Shown: positions 16,446 to 24,319, counted from the first letter of the stretch. The stretch is 64,000 nucleotides of DNA from Geobacter sp. (GCA_003490025.1 DNJC01000127.1:3162-67161); one strand, 5' to 3'. A program made the numbers and translations. The notes: generated from the sequence alone by a model not told the origin.

Positions 16446-17309
16446 ATGCAGGAGCAGGACTTCCCGGCTTTGTACCGGTCTGCCGATGATCTTTCACTAG
16501 AGTCCCAAACGCATTTCTTCCGCGCCTTGAAGCTGCATTTGGTCTTACTGGTAATAGCCGCGATACTGTCCATCACGAGCATCCCCCACTGGTCGGTTGC
16601 GGTGTTCCAATTGATGGCCTTATTAGGGGCACTGTCCTGTTCGATCTATCTGTTTGGCAGGCGTCCAGATCGCTACTGGTACGCTGGGCGGGCAGTTGCA
16701 GAATCGATCAAAACCATCACGTGGCGCTACGTCTGCCGGGCAGAGCCTTTTCAAAGTGCCGACACCATTGCAAGAAGCGACTTCCATCGGACGTTGAAGG
16801 CCATCGTTGACCAGAACAAGGATGTCGCCCAGTCCCTCACTAACCACTTAGACGCACCGCAAATTACGGACGTCATGACCGAGATGCGGACGCGCCCGAT
16901 TGAGGAGAGGAAAGCGACCTATGCAGCCAGCCGGATAAAAGATCAACTTACTTGGTACGCGAAAAAGGCTGCATTTAATAGACGGATGTCCAACGGTTTC
17001 TTCTGGGCTCTGATCGTGACCAATGCGGTGGCCGTTCTCTGCGCGATCCTCAGGATCAAGTTCGTGGACGTTTCCTTCTGGCCGACGGATGTTTTCGTCG
17101 CAGCAGCCGCCAGCTTGCTGAGCTGGATGCAGGCGAAAAGGTTTTCCGAACTTGCGGCATCGTACGCGCTGGCCGCTCATGAGATAGGGCTCATAAGGGA
17201 GCAGTCCCTATTACCGAGCAGCGACGAAGAATTCTCTCAATTTGTCGGCGACGCGGAGAATGCTTTCTCACGCGAGCACACTCAGTGGGTGGCAAGGAAA
17301 GATGTCTAA
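16446..17309 (+). CDS. SLATT-domain (DUF4231) membrane protein, candidate TIR-linked effector
   Basis: This 287-residue protein has two pairs of membrane helices (about 30-48, 51-70, 184-203, 213-230) and amphipathic helices between and after them. This is the layout of SLATT (SMODS- and SLOG-associating two-TM) effector proteins, with an N-terminal SLATT_3-like half starting FPALYRSADDLSLESQ and a C-terminal SLATT_1-like half starting DQLTWYAKKAAFNRRMSNG. SLATT proteins are predicted to form pores on activation in nucleotide-signalling immune systems. There is no fused SLOG or Macro ligand-binding domain. The ATG at 16446 is preferred to the TTG at 16431 because GAGGGTG precedes it. It is paired with the ThsB-like TIR gene upstream. 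Confidence 0.82.
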   Translation: MQEQDFPALYRSADDLSLESQTHFFRALKLHLVLLVIAAILSITSIPHWSVAVFQLMALLGALSCSIYLFGRRPDRYWYAGRAVAESIKTITWRYVCRAEPFQSADTIARSDFHRTLKAIVDQNKDVAQSLTNHLDAPQITDVMTEMRTRPIEERKATYAASRIKDQLTWYAKKAAFNRRMSNGFFWALIVTNAVAVLCAILRIKFVDVSFWPTDVFVAAAASLLSWMQAKRFSELAASYALAAHEIGLIREQSLLPSSDEEFSQFVGDAENAFSREHTQWVARKDV

Positions 17310-17567
17310 CCCGCAATGCAGGATCCTTGGGGCACATTGGTGACTTTGTTGAGTTATTGCGATCCAGACTTAAGTAATGGGTGATCCTGAGATCGGCTGA
17401 CTTGCATAAGTCAACAGCGTCCCCCCCCTGCGGTACCCCTGCTCTACAACATCCCCGCAGTTGGCCCTTGTTCCTCCCCCCTCGTGCCCCTTCAAGAGAA
17501 GATTGACAGTTGCGTCGATAGCAGTTGCGGTTAGAATGATTTGAATTCTCTAAAGGAGGTAACCGCT
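17310..17567. other. Intergenic region, nothing recognised
   Basis: These 258 bases carry no credible frame, hairpin terminator or repeat. The last 15 bases contain AAAGGAGGT, a very strong ribosome site for the next gene. Confidence 0.5.
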
Positions 17568-18194
17568 ATGGACACGATTGCCGGTCTTTCCGATGCGGAG
17601 GTCATCCCGAAAACAGCACAGATCCTGGCCGCGCTGGCCAAGGATCCCTCACTGTACGCGTCGGTGATGTCCTTCTTTCCAACGATGGAGGAACTGAGGG
17701 TGCTGCATGACGACCACCAAACCGCCTTCAATGTTTCGCAGGGCGGAGCGCCTGAACAGATCCGTGAACACCAGGCAAAGCGCCAGTTGCTGAACCTGAA
17801 GTACAGCGCCTTTAATTCGGCCGTGAAGTTGGCCGCAGCCGAGAACCCGAGCCTGCTTGCCACCTTCGGTCTCAGCCAGCCCAAGCCGAGAAAATCCTCC
17901 TCCGCTTCGACTCTGAGCAGCACTGACAAGTTGAGGGCGAATCACGGTCAGAACCCGGGTGAAATCTTCCTGAAGTCAGCACCGATTAAAAACGCAAAGA
18001 GTTACGACATCGAATTTTGCGAGGGCGATCCATCGGTCGAGGAGAACTGGAAGCACTATAGCGTGGTAGTACAGGCCTCGAAAATGCTCGTGAAGGGTTT
18101 GACCCCCGGGAAAATCTACTGGTTCCGAGTAAGAGGCATCGGAGTCAACGGCCCCGGCCCCTGGTCCCACTACGTGTCGCTGATGGCAACCTGA
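17568..18194 (+). CDS. Fibronectin type III domain protein
   Basis: This 208-residue protein has an N-terminal helical region (1-115) of unknown family and a Ser-rich linker SSSASTLSSTDK. A C-terminal fibronectin-III-like beta-sandwich follows, with IKNAKSYDIEF, VEENWKHYSVV, LTPGKIYWFRVRGIG and GPGPWSHYVSLMAT. There is no signal peptide, so it is cytoplasmic or exported by another route. FN3-tailed proteins of this size are common in Geobacter-type genomes without a known role. Start ATG 17568 follows AAAGGAGG. A terminator lies 20 bases downstream. Confidence 0.75.
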   Translation: MDTIAGLSDAEVIPKTAQILAALAKDPSLYASVMSFFPTMEELRVLHDDHQTAFNVSQGGAPEQIREHQAKRQLLNLKYSAFNSAVKLAAAENPSLLATFGLSQPKPRKSSSASTLSSTDKLRANHGQNPGEIFLKSAPIKNAKSYDIEFCEGDPSVEENWKHYSVVVQASKMLVKGLTPGKIYWFRVRGIGVNGPGPWSHYVSLMAT

Positions 18195-18213
18195 AGCGCC
18201 AACACGACATCAG

Positions 18214-18252
18214 TCCCCCGGCACCCTCGTCAAGGTCCGGGGGATTTTTTTC
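18214..18252 (+). terminator. Intrinsic terminator after the FN3 gene
   Basis: The stem CCCCCGG / CCGGGGG is followed by A and seven T residues. Confidence 0.85.
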
Positions 18253-18297
18253 GCTATACACCCCGCTGCCTGCTCCCCCCAAGAGCGGTCGTTTCCG

Positions 18298-18543
18298 ACA
18301 TGCCAGACCCTCCGTCAAATCCGACAGATTTTCCTCCAATTTATCTTATTTCAGAGAAATTCGAACAAGTTTTCTCAAAACTTGTCTGATTCCAGGCAGA
18401 ATCGGACAGATTTTCAAAAAACTTGTTGGATTTGGATGAAAATCGAACAAATCGAGCCCGAATTCATCTGATTTCAGCAAAAATCTAACAAGTTTGCCGA
18501 AAACTTGTTAGATTTTGACAAAAATCGAACAAATCCGAACTGG
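18298..18543. repeat. Six degenerate 41-bp tandem repeats with internal palindromes
   Basis: Units begin at 18298, 18339, 18380, 18421, 18462 and 18503, exactly 41 bases apart. A shared core reads approximately CTTGTCTGATT then AAAATCGAACAAATTTT. Two unit junctions form palindromes: ACAAGTTTT / AAAACTTGT at 18365-18385, and a perfect 16-bp stem at 18480-18516 (AAATCTAACAAGTTT with loop GCCGA). A period not divisible by three argues against coding. Confidence 0.8.
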
Positions 18544-18658
18544 ACCGTGCATGTTCATTTTTTCTGCCTCCAAAGTTCAGTTTGGCCATGGGCATTGAAA
18601 GATCAGCATTTGCCGATTGGAGGTGGACAATTCGCGGAAAGACGATATGAGGCTATGG

Positions 18659-19528
18659 TTAGTGGGTGTTGCGCGGAGGTGATGAAGGTGAACCGGCGAG
18701 ATCTGTGGGATTTTGGGTCTTGGATTGGCGCAGGAACGGCTGGACCAGCAAATGGAAAAAGGTAAGCCTGTCCGGGTTGCGGAACTCCTTGAGTCCGATG
18801 GTCATCCCGGTGTGCCCCGCCTCTGGCTGTGGACGGTAGGTGCCGCAAAGGCGGTCCCACCAGGGGAGATTGAAGCCGAAGTTACTGTTGGTCTCGCGGG
18901 GGATGACCGAGTGGTGCACCCGGTGCATGTCGGGGGTCACCACCACAAGGCGCAGCCACCGGTCGAGAGAGAACGGCATCCGGATGTTGCCGTGGTTGAA
19001 CTGAGAGGTCGCGTTGAGAAGGGTCTCGAAAATAACCACGGCAGGCGCCGACGGGCCGATCACCAGCACCGCCGCCAGCTTGATGCCGAGCGAGATGAGG
19101 ATTTCGACAGGGTGGAAGCGGTTCCCGGTTGTGACGTCGATATCGAGGTCGGTGTGATGCATCCTGTGCAGCCGCCAGAGGACCGGCAGGAAATGAAACA
19201 GCACATGCTGCAGGTAGATGACGAAATCGAGCGCCACCACCGCAATGACGACCTTGAGCGGGCTCGGCAGGTGCATCAGGTTCAACACCCCCCAGCTGCG
19301 CTCCTCGGCCAGCAGCGCCGCTCCGACCGGAAGTATCGGCATGAGAAAGCGTCCCGCTGCGGTGTCTACTGCCACCATGGAAAGGTTGGTCAGCCAGCGG
19401 CGCGGCTTGCGGTCGGTCAGCGTGCGGCGGGGGGCCACGACCTCCCACACAGAAACAGCCGCAAGTACGCCGAAGAAAGCACCTAGCCGTATGATCTGCT
19501 CGCCGGGCACGGTTACCTGTTCCCCCAC
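18659..19528 (-). CDS. Sterol desaturase / fatty acid hydroxylase family membrane protein
   Basis: This 289-residue integral membrane enzyme is predicted to be di-iron. The His clusters are HVLFH (about 108-112), HRMHH (about 120-124) and HRVHH (about 208-212), the standard ligands of the sterol desaturase/hydroxylase superfamily. Membrane segments precede and separate them. The substrate is unknown; it may be a lipid or hopanoid. It is the last gene of the minus-strand operon that begins with an ArsR regulator, and its GTG start overlaps the end of the J-domain gene by 16 bases. An alternative GTG lies six codons downstream. Confidence 0.87.
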   Translation of the reverse strand: MGEQVTVPGEQIIRLGAFFGVLAAVSVWEVVAPRRTLTDRKPRRWLTNLSMVAVDTAAGRFLMPILPVGAALLAEERSWGVLNLMHLPSPLKVVIAVVALDFVIYLQHVLFHFLPVLWRLHRMHHTDLDIDVTTGNRFHPVEILISLGIKLAAVLVIGPSAPAVVIFETLLNATSQFNHGNIRMPFSLDRWLRLVVVTPDMHRVHHSVIPRETNSNFGFNLPWWDRLCGTYRPQPEAGHTGMTIGLKEFRNPDRLTFFHLLVQPFLRQSKTQNPTDLAGSPSSPPRNTH

Positions 19529-19803
19529 AAGGGATCGTCGGCAAACTGCATCAAAAGCCGCGCCTCCGGGTTCTGCTCGTAGAATTCATCTTCCGCGAAC
19601 GAGAAGCGGTACCCGGAGATGTAGTCGAGGAGCAGCTTGTATGCGGCGTTCACCTTCCGGATGGCCACGGGGTCCCCGCCGTCGATGGTATCCGGGTGGT
19701 ACCGCTTCACCAGTTCCCGGTGCCGCGCCTTGATCTCGCTAAGCGTGGCCCGCTCGCTCAAACCGATTACCGCCAATGCCTTTTGCAGTTCGGGGAAAGT
19801 CAT
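19513..19803 (-). CDS. J-domain protein
   Basis: This 96-residue DnaJ-type co-chaperone consists of a J-domain (about 1-65) with the essential HPD tripeptide in VKRYHPDTI, preceded by TLSEIKARHRELVKRY and followed by AIRKVNAAYKLLLDYI. A short acidic/aromatic tail ends in FADDPLWGNR. It would stimulate an Hsp70 ATPase on an unknown client. The ATG at 19803 follows GGAAAAG and the preceding gene's stop by eight bases. The fused upstream frame is just out-of-phase translation of that gene. Confidence 0.87.
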   Translation of the reverse strand: MTFPELQKALAVIGLSERATLSEIKARHRELVKRYHPDTIDGGDPVAIRKVNAAYKLLLDYISGYRFSFAEDEFYEQNPEARLLMQFADDPLWGNR

Positions 19804-19811
19804 GGCTTTTC

Positions 19812-20141
19812 CTAGTGGGTCCAGTCGATGATCTTTACATCCGGCCCAAGTTTCTTCTCGACAGCCTCTCTGATTGCCGCGAAATGGGGACAGGGGTAGC
19901 CGATGGGGTTGCCGTTCTTCATGCAGGACGCGAAGGCGATCGCCTCCGCCCCCCGCTCGACCATCATCTTCGCCCTGGTAACGGCTTTCTTGTCGGAGCA
20001 GCCACCACAGGAGAGAAAACCTACAATTTCCACCGGGCCGGTCTTCTCGAAGGCCAATGTCCCTTCCTTGGCAACCTTGAAATCGGTGCTGCCCGGGCAC
20101 ATATCCTCGGTCAACTGACAACGAATGATCCCTACCTTCAT
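19812..20141 (-). CDS. CGGC domain-containing protein
   Basis: This 109-residue cytoplasmic protein has the family signature FLSCGGCSDKKAV (about 43-55) and further conserved cysteines at RCQLTEDMCPGS and FASCMKNGNPIGYPCPHF. CGGC proteins are thought to bind metal through these cysteines; the exact role is not known. It is the fourth gene of the ArsR-led operon, between a methyltransferase and the J-domain gene. Its presence strengthens the idea that the operon responds to metal or metalloid. Confidence 0.88.
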   Translation of the reverse strand: MKVGIIRCQLTEDMCPGSTDFKVAKEGTLAFEKTGPVEIVGFLSCGGCSDKKAVTRAKMMVERGAEAIAFASCMKNGNPIGYPCPHFAAIREAVEKKLGPDVKIIDWTH

Positions 20142-20155
20142 GCTTGTCCCCCTTC

Positions 20156-20779
20156 CTATGTTTTGTGCGCTTGGACCACCACAAACCCACCGCTGCCGTG
20201 GCCTTCACGGACGCTCAGGTCCGTTGGCTCTCCCGGCAACAGGGTCTGATGGAAAGTGAAGTTTGAAAAGCCGGCGTTTGCCAGTAGCTCCTCCAGTTCG
20301 CTCACTGAATAAAAGATTGCGTCACGGTAGAACCGACTATGCTCTTTTTTCTGGCTGTAACAGCGTCCAAGCTCGCTTTCACGGTCGATGAACCCGATGA
20401 CAAGAGTTCCCGGGAGCCTGAGGATGCGGGAAACTTCGCGGAACGCCTGGGCAATATCGTCAAGAAAGCAGACAACCGTTACCATGATGGCGAAATCGAA
20501 ACTGCCGTCGACAAATGGAAGGTCTTCCGCTCGGCCTTCTACGACTTCAACCCCCCTTTGTCGTGCCAGTTGAGCCATCCAAGGTGACGGCTCAATACCG
20601 GTACGGATGCCGAGTGGCGCAGCAAAACGGCCGGTACCGGCACCAATTTCGATTCCGCTGCCACTGGCAGGTATGAAGCTGCGCATAGCTGCAAGCTCTG
20701 CCAAGTAGAGGTCGCGATGTTCATCGAACCAAGCATCGTACTCGGTGACGTGCTTGTCGAAAGAGTTTGTTTTGGTCAT
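20156..20779 (-). CDS. Class I SAM-dependent methyltransferase
   Basis: This 207-residue methyltransferase has the SAM-binding motif I GSGIEIGAGTGRFAAPLG (about 40-57) and the acidic post-I position in IRTGIEPSPWM. Motif IV is SFDFAIMVTVVCFL, followed by REVSRILRLPGTLVIGFID. It resembles UbiE/Methyltransf_11-type enzymes with unknown substrates. It is the third gene of the ArsR-led operon, separated by 14 bases from the next gene. It is not an obvious ArsM, since the conserved Cys set is missing. Confidence 0.85.
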   Translation of the reverse strand: MTKTNSFDKHVTEYDAWFDEHRDLYLAELAAMRSFIPASGSGIEIGAGTGRFAAPLGIRTGIEPSPWMAQLARQRGVEVVEGRAEDLPFVDGSFDFAIMVTVVCFLDDIAQAFREVSRILRLPGTLVIGFIDRESELGRCYSQKKEHSRFYRDAIFYSVSELEELLANAGFSNFTFHQTLLPGEPTDLSVREGHGSGGFVVVQAHKT

Positions 20780-20817
20780 GGCGTCATCTTGACTGCCTCA
20801 CGGGCAGCATAAACTCA

Positions 20818-21396
20818 TCAGGCGAAGGGCTTCCTAAAGAGCAACCCGTAGTGGTACGGCGGCAGGTCATAGCGGTCCTGCTCGTTAAAACTCAAACCCG
20901 CCTCTCTTCCCCATTCGATGCACTGCTCCGGCCGTGGACGGATTCCCATAGCCGGACCGCGTGGTGTCATGGGGTCGTAGTTCCAGTGAATGACGGCCAG
21001 CAAGCCGTTTGGCTTAAGTACGCGGAGGGCCTCTTTCATCAGGGCTACCGGTTCTTCATGATGCAGAATATTGAAGAGCAGGGCAGCATCCATGGAGCTG
21101 TCGGCAAGCCCGGTTCCCGCACCCACGAAATCGCGCACCGTCGCCTGGACATTGGTGATGCCGGCATCTGCGCATTTTTGCAGGACTACATCTACCATCT
21201 CCGGCTCTATGTCCAGTGCATGAACGGTTCCCGTGGCGATTTTGGCGGCGGCCAGGGTGAAGGTTCCATAGCCGCAACCGAACTCGACCAGGTCCTGTAC
21301 GCCCCGGTCGAGACCGAAAACAGCCAGAACCTTGGCCGGATCGAAAAAACCTGACCACATCTCTTCATCCGGCATGCCGCTGTCACGTACTTTCAT
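20818..21396 (-). CDS. Class I SAM-dependent methyltransferase
   Basis: This 192-residue methyltransferase has motif I DLVEFGCGYGTFTLAAAK (about 37-54), the acidic residue in ALDIEPEMVD, and motif IV AALLFNILHHEEP. Then comes EALRVLKPNGLLAVIHWNYDP. The short family resembles MT11-type enzymes next to ArsR genes. It is the second gene of the operon, 21 bases after the ArsR stop, with a GGAGGAAGT ribosome site. The substrate is unknown, and it lacks the cysteine pattern of arsenite methyltransferase. Confidence 0.85.
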   Translation of the reverse strand: MKVRDSGMPDEEMWSGFFDPAKVLAVFGLDRGVQDLVEFGCGYGTFTLAAAKIATGTVHALDIEPEMVDVVLQKCADAGITNVQATVRDFVGAGTGLADSSMDAALLFNILHHEEPVALMKEALRVLKPNGLLAVIHWNYDPMTPRGPAMGIRPRPEQCIEWGREAGLSFNEQDRYDLPPYHYGLLFRKPFA

Positions 21397-21417
21397 AAAT
21401 TACTTCCTCCCGCATGT

Positions 21418-21798
21418 TCAAGAGCTGCTGTAAGCGCAATGGCGCAGATGTGGAGCGCCTGTTGGGTTTCCGGCCGCATGTTTTTCCCTGTCTATGTCGT
21501 TCTTAGATTTGCAAATGACAGGCTCGCCTTCCGCAAGCAGGGCGATAACGGATGATGCCAGCTTGGGACGACTGACATAGTAGCAACGCTGTGATCCATC
21601 TTGGGCGAAGTTCACCAGCCCAGCATGACGAAGCACTGTCAAGTGTTGGGAGATATTGGCCTGAGATGCAGGCAGAATATCCTGGATGTCGGTCACACAC
21701 TTTGTGCCTTCGAGTAGTTCAGCGACGATTTGAAGACGTGTCGGATGAGCGAGGGCTTTCAGCACCTCAGCCCAATCATTGGCGAAATGAAAATTCAT
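21418..21798 (-). CDS. ArsR-family transcriptional repressor
   Basis: This 126-residue winged-helix regulator has LKALAHPTRLQIVAELLEG, then the recognition helix ASQANISQHLTVLRHAGLV, and wing residues DGSQRCYYVS. There is one Cys in the usual sensor position (Cys34 in TKCVTDIQ) and further cysteines at VICKSKN and HLRHCAYSSS near the C-terminus, a possible metal site. ATG 21798 follows AGGGGGG. A 20-base imperfect palindrome just upstream is the likely operator. It heads a six-gene operon of two methyltransferases, CGGC, J-domain and sterol desaturase genes. Confidence 0.87.
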   Translation of the reverse strand: MNFHFANDWAEVLKALAHPTRLQIVAELLEGTKCVTDIQDILPASQANISQHLTVLRHAGLVNFAQDGSQRCYYVSRPKLASSVIALLAEGEPVICKSKNDIDREKHAAGNPTGAPHLRHCAYSSS

Positions 21799-21814
21799 AG
21801 AAGCCCCCCTGCGC

Positions 21815-21834
21815 ATATTCGCATAAGCTAATAT
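21815..21834 (-). promoter_or_regulatory. Candidate ArsR operator
   Basis: ATATTCGCATAAGCTAATAT is an imperfect palindrome (one mismatch between the 8-base arms) of the ATA-N-TAT type bound by ArsR/SmtB regulators. It ends 17 bases before the regulator start codon, where a promoter would be. Confidence 0.5.
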
Positions 21835-21966
21835 CACGTCGCGCCGGTGGTTGCAACTGGCATCTTTACGCGCCTTCGACTTACACCACAATGACGTATT
21901 CATGTGGCGTTCATCTTTGCCATTAATGACCAGCAGGGAAAGGACAGAAGGAAATGGAATGTTTTC

Positions 21967-22126
21967 TCAGATTTCAGACGCTTTCTGAAGGAGGGTGCTG
22001 ACGCGATAGCGTTTGGCTAGGTCTGCGAGCAGGTCTTTATCAACAAGATTGGACGCTAGAAGTTCTCTGACATCCAGCATGTCACGCGGCCCACCAGCCT
22101 TGAGTTTGAGAATAATAAGATATTCT
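21967..22126 (-). pseudogene. Nucleotidyltransferase C-terminal fragment (DUF6036-like)
   Basis: On the minus strand, in frame with and directly after the small gene at 22129-22302, about 52 codons read YLIILKLKAGGPRDMLDVRE then LLASNLVDKDLLADLAKRY. The KLKAGGPRDMLDV segment matches the C-terminal part of minimal nucleotidyltransferase-fold proteins found beside small partner genes. There is no start codon, and the catalytic N-terminal half is missing, so the gene is deleted. Confidence 0.5.
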
Positions 22127-22128
22127 GA

Positions 22129-22302
22129 TTAAGCTTTTGCAGAAGCACGTTTTTCCTCGAGGGCCTTCCTGGCAGCGTTTTTCAACTGAGCGCAGGCATC
22201 TGAAAGCTCCAAAGCAATTGCCAAACGCTCTGCGGCTGTTTTTTCCATCATTTCATCACGCTGTTCGTTACGTAAGTTTTTTATCTGTGAAGAGTGCTTC
22301 AT
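22129..22302 (-). CDS. Small helical protein, partner of a deleted nucleotidyltransferase
   Basis: This is a 57-residue Ala/Glu/Lys-rich, all-helical protein with EKTAAERLAIALELSDAC. Its start, ATG 22302, follows AAGG with acceptable spacing. Small proteins of this type are commonly encoded immediately before a nucleotidyltransferase-like gene, possibly as a toxin-antitoxin or regulatory pair; here the second gene survives only as a fragment. The function is unknown. The same frame continues past its stop into that fragment, which hints that a deletion joined the two. Confidence 0.5.
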   Translation of the reverse strand: MKHSSQIKNLRNEQRDEMMEKTAAERLAIALELSDACAQLKNAARKALEEKRASAKA

Positions 22303-22464
22303 GGCCACCATCCTTGTTTCAGAAGGCAAACTCTTTTCCCTTTGACGTGAGTACGTTACCACAAGCCCCCCTTGATGACAAGATTAAGGCAAATCCCGCT
22401 GCTTCCGCGCTGCCACGTCCGCGGACAGCGAACAAGCTGTCTCTTCAACCTCATCTATCTCGCT

Positions 22465-24267
22465 TTATTTAAGGTCCAGCCCGAGTTCCTTGAGTTTTGC
22501 TGCCCCGGGTTTCGTGGTCTCGGGATCCCAGCCACGATCCTTGTAGTACTGGGTAAGCATCGCCTCGAACTTCGCCAGGTCGAGTACGGCGCCCTTCCTG
22601 GGCCCCACGGTGAAGGCGTCCTCGAAGAAGCGGTCCGGAAGCCGGTCGTCTTCACGGCGGAAGCCTTCGCGGTAGTTGAACATCTTCTCCAGGTTGAAGA
22701 TCCGCTCGCCGGTCTTCTCGAACTCCGCCTTATCGTACTCCCGGCCGGTAATCGCGCTTAAAAGAGCGAGCATCGGCTCCTCCAGCGCCGGCTCGAAGGT
22801 GGGGAAAAAACACATCCCCGTGGAGTCGAGCATGGCCCGCCTGTTCTGCATGGGGATGTTGTCTCCGCTCATGTGACAGGCTCCCCTGGAGGCCGTTGCG
22901 TACGAAAGGCCCCTGGGCTGGTTCGCCTGGATGTTGTGCGCCGCGAGTTCCAGCCCCTTCACCTGGATGGCGAACTTCCCGCTCCCCTGGCCGATCTGCC
23001 TGGACAAGGCCGCCACGCCTTTGGCTGCGAGCCTCCCCACTCCGTCACGCGCGGCGATCTTCTCGATCATCGCCAGCGTCGCGTCGACGCTCCCCCACTT
23101 GAGATCGATGCCGTCCAGGAATTTCCGGTCGACCATCTCCTTCTCGTAGGCCTCCATCAGGAACCCGATGACGTTGCCGGTGGAGATCTGGTCCAGGCCG
23201 AGGTCGTCGAGGGTGGTGATCGCCTTCAGCAGGCCCGGCATGTCGGAGATCATAAGGTTTGAGCCGAGCATGACGCCGGTCTCGTACTCCGGCCCGTCGT
23301 GGACGACGCCGCCGTACTTCCCCTTGGTCACCCCGCTTTTCTTGCAGGCGAGCGGGCAGCAGTAACAGGCGATGTCCTTCACCCATACGTCCCGCCTTGC
23401 GGCGTCGCCGCCGATCTTGTCTGCCTCCGGGAACGTCCCCTCGCGGTAGTTGCGCACCGACTCGGTCCCGGCGTTGCTGTTGCCGACGATGGCCCTCGCG
23501 GTTCCCTGCTCGGCCCATGACTTGGCATAAGCGGTCCCGTAGAGGGCGGATCTTGCCTTTTCCAGGGCGGCAAGAAACCTGGCATGATCGGCGACGCCGG
23601 GCTGGCCCGAGCCCCGCACCGCGATCGCCTTCAGGTTCTTGGAGCCCATGACGCAGCCGGCGCCACCGCGCCCCGCCGCCCTTCCGGCGGTGTGAAGGAT
23701 GCTCGAATAGGGAACGAGATTCTCGCCGGCGGGCCCGATGTAGACCGTCTTGAAGCTGCGGTCCCCAAGCTCCGCCGGAAAAGCCTTGTCGAAGGCATCG
23801 GTCCGCATCCCCTTGAACTTCGTTGCCTCGCGTATCTCCACTTTGCCGTCGTCGATGACGAGGTAGGAGAGCACCCTGGCCTTGCCGGTAACGACCAGCC
23901 CGTCGTAGCCTGCGAACCGGATCTCGGGTCCGAAGAACCCGCCCATGTTCGAGTAGGTAACGGTCGAGGCGTGGGGGTAGTCGGATTTGAGCGGAGCCGT
24001 GATGGGGGACTTGGTAACCACGCATGTCCTGGAGGACGAGGGAACCGGGAACCCCGAGAACGGGCCGGGCATGAAGATGAGGAGGTTGTCCGGAGAAAGC
24101 GGGTCGACCCCCGGCTTCTTGAGCCGGTCCCAGAGGATTTTCATGCCGAGCCCCTGCCCTCCCACGAACAGGTCGAGGTCCTCGCGGGGGATGGCCATCG
24201 TTTCGCTCTTGCCGCTGGAGAGATCTATATTCAGGATTTTGCCGTGATACCCAGCCTTACCGCTCAT
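22465..24267 (-). CDS. aor: Aldehyde:ferredoxin oxidoreductase family protein (tungsten-type)
   Basis: This 600-residue enzyme is of the AOR family, which oxidises aldehydes to acids using a tungsto- (or molybdo-) bispterin and one [4Fe-4S] cluster. The N-terminal domain has GGQGLGMKILWDRL and SRTCVVTKSPITAPL. The cluster cysteines are in CYCCPLACKKSG (about 297-308), and a conserved PEYET follows, then LGLDQISTGN. There is no signal peptide, so the protein itself is cytoplasmic in appearance. The neighbouring gene encodes a four-cluster ferredoxin and overlaps the same operon direction. A GGAGG ribosome site precedes the ATG. The substrate is unknown. Confidence 0.92.
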   Translation of the reverse strand: MSGKAGYHGKILNIDLSSGKSETMAIPREDLDLFVGGQGLGMKILWDRLKKPGVDPLSPDNLLIFMPGPFSGFPVPSSSRTCVVTKSPITAPLKSDYPHASTVTYSNMGGFFGPEIRFAGYDGLVVTGKARVLSYLVIDDGKVEIREATKFKGMRTDAFDKAFPAELGDRSFKTVYIGPAGENLVPYSSILHTAGRAAGRGGAGCVMGSKNLKAIAVRGSGQPGVADHARFLAALEKARSALYGTAYAKSWAEQGTARAIVGNSNAGTESVRNYREGTFPEADKIGGDAARRDVWVKDIACYCCPLACKKSGVTKGKYGGVVHDGPEYETGVMLGSNLMISDMPGLLKAITTLDDLGLDQISTGNVIGFLMEAYEKEMVDRKFLDGIDLKWGSVDATLAMIEKIAARDGVGRLAAKGVAALSRQIGQGSGKFAIQVKGLELAAHNIQANQPRGLSYATASRGACHMSGDNIPMQNRRAMLDSTGMCFFPTFEPALEEPMLALLSAITGREYDKAEFEKTGERIFNLEKMFNYREGFRREDDRLPDRFFEDAFTVGPRKGAVLDLAKFEAMLTQYYKDRGWDPETTKPGAAKLKELGLDLK

Positions 24268-24319
24268 TTCACGCCTCCGAAATCTGCCGTCCCGTACCAG
24301 CTCGCCGCCAGCTGGGCCG

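Noticed and set aside
18298..18543. The 41-bp repeats as a CRISPR array
   Set aside because: The repeats are contiguous and all parts diverge alike, without conserved repeats separated by unique spacers. No cas genes are near.
20818..21396. Arsenite methyltransferase ArsM
   Set aside because: The gene follows an ArsR gene, but the conserved cysteine set of ArsM is absent.
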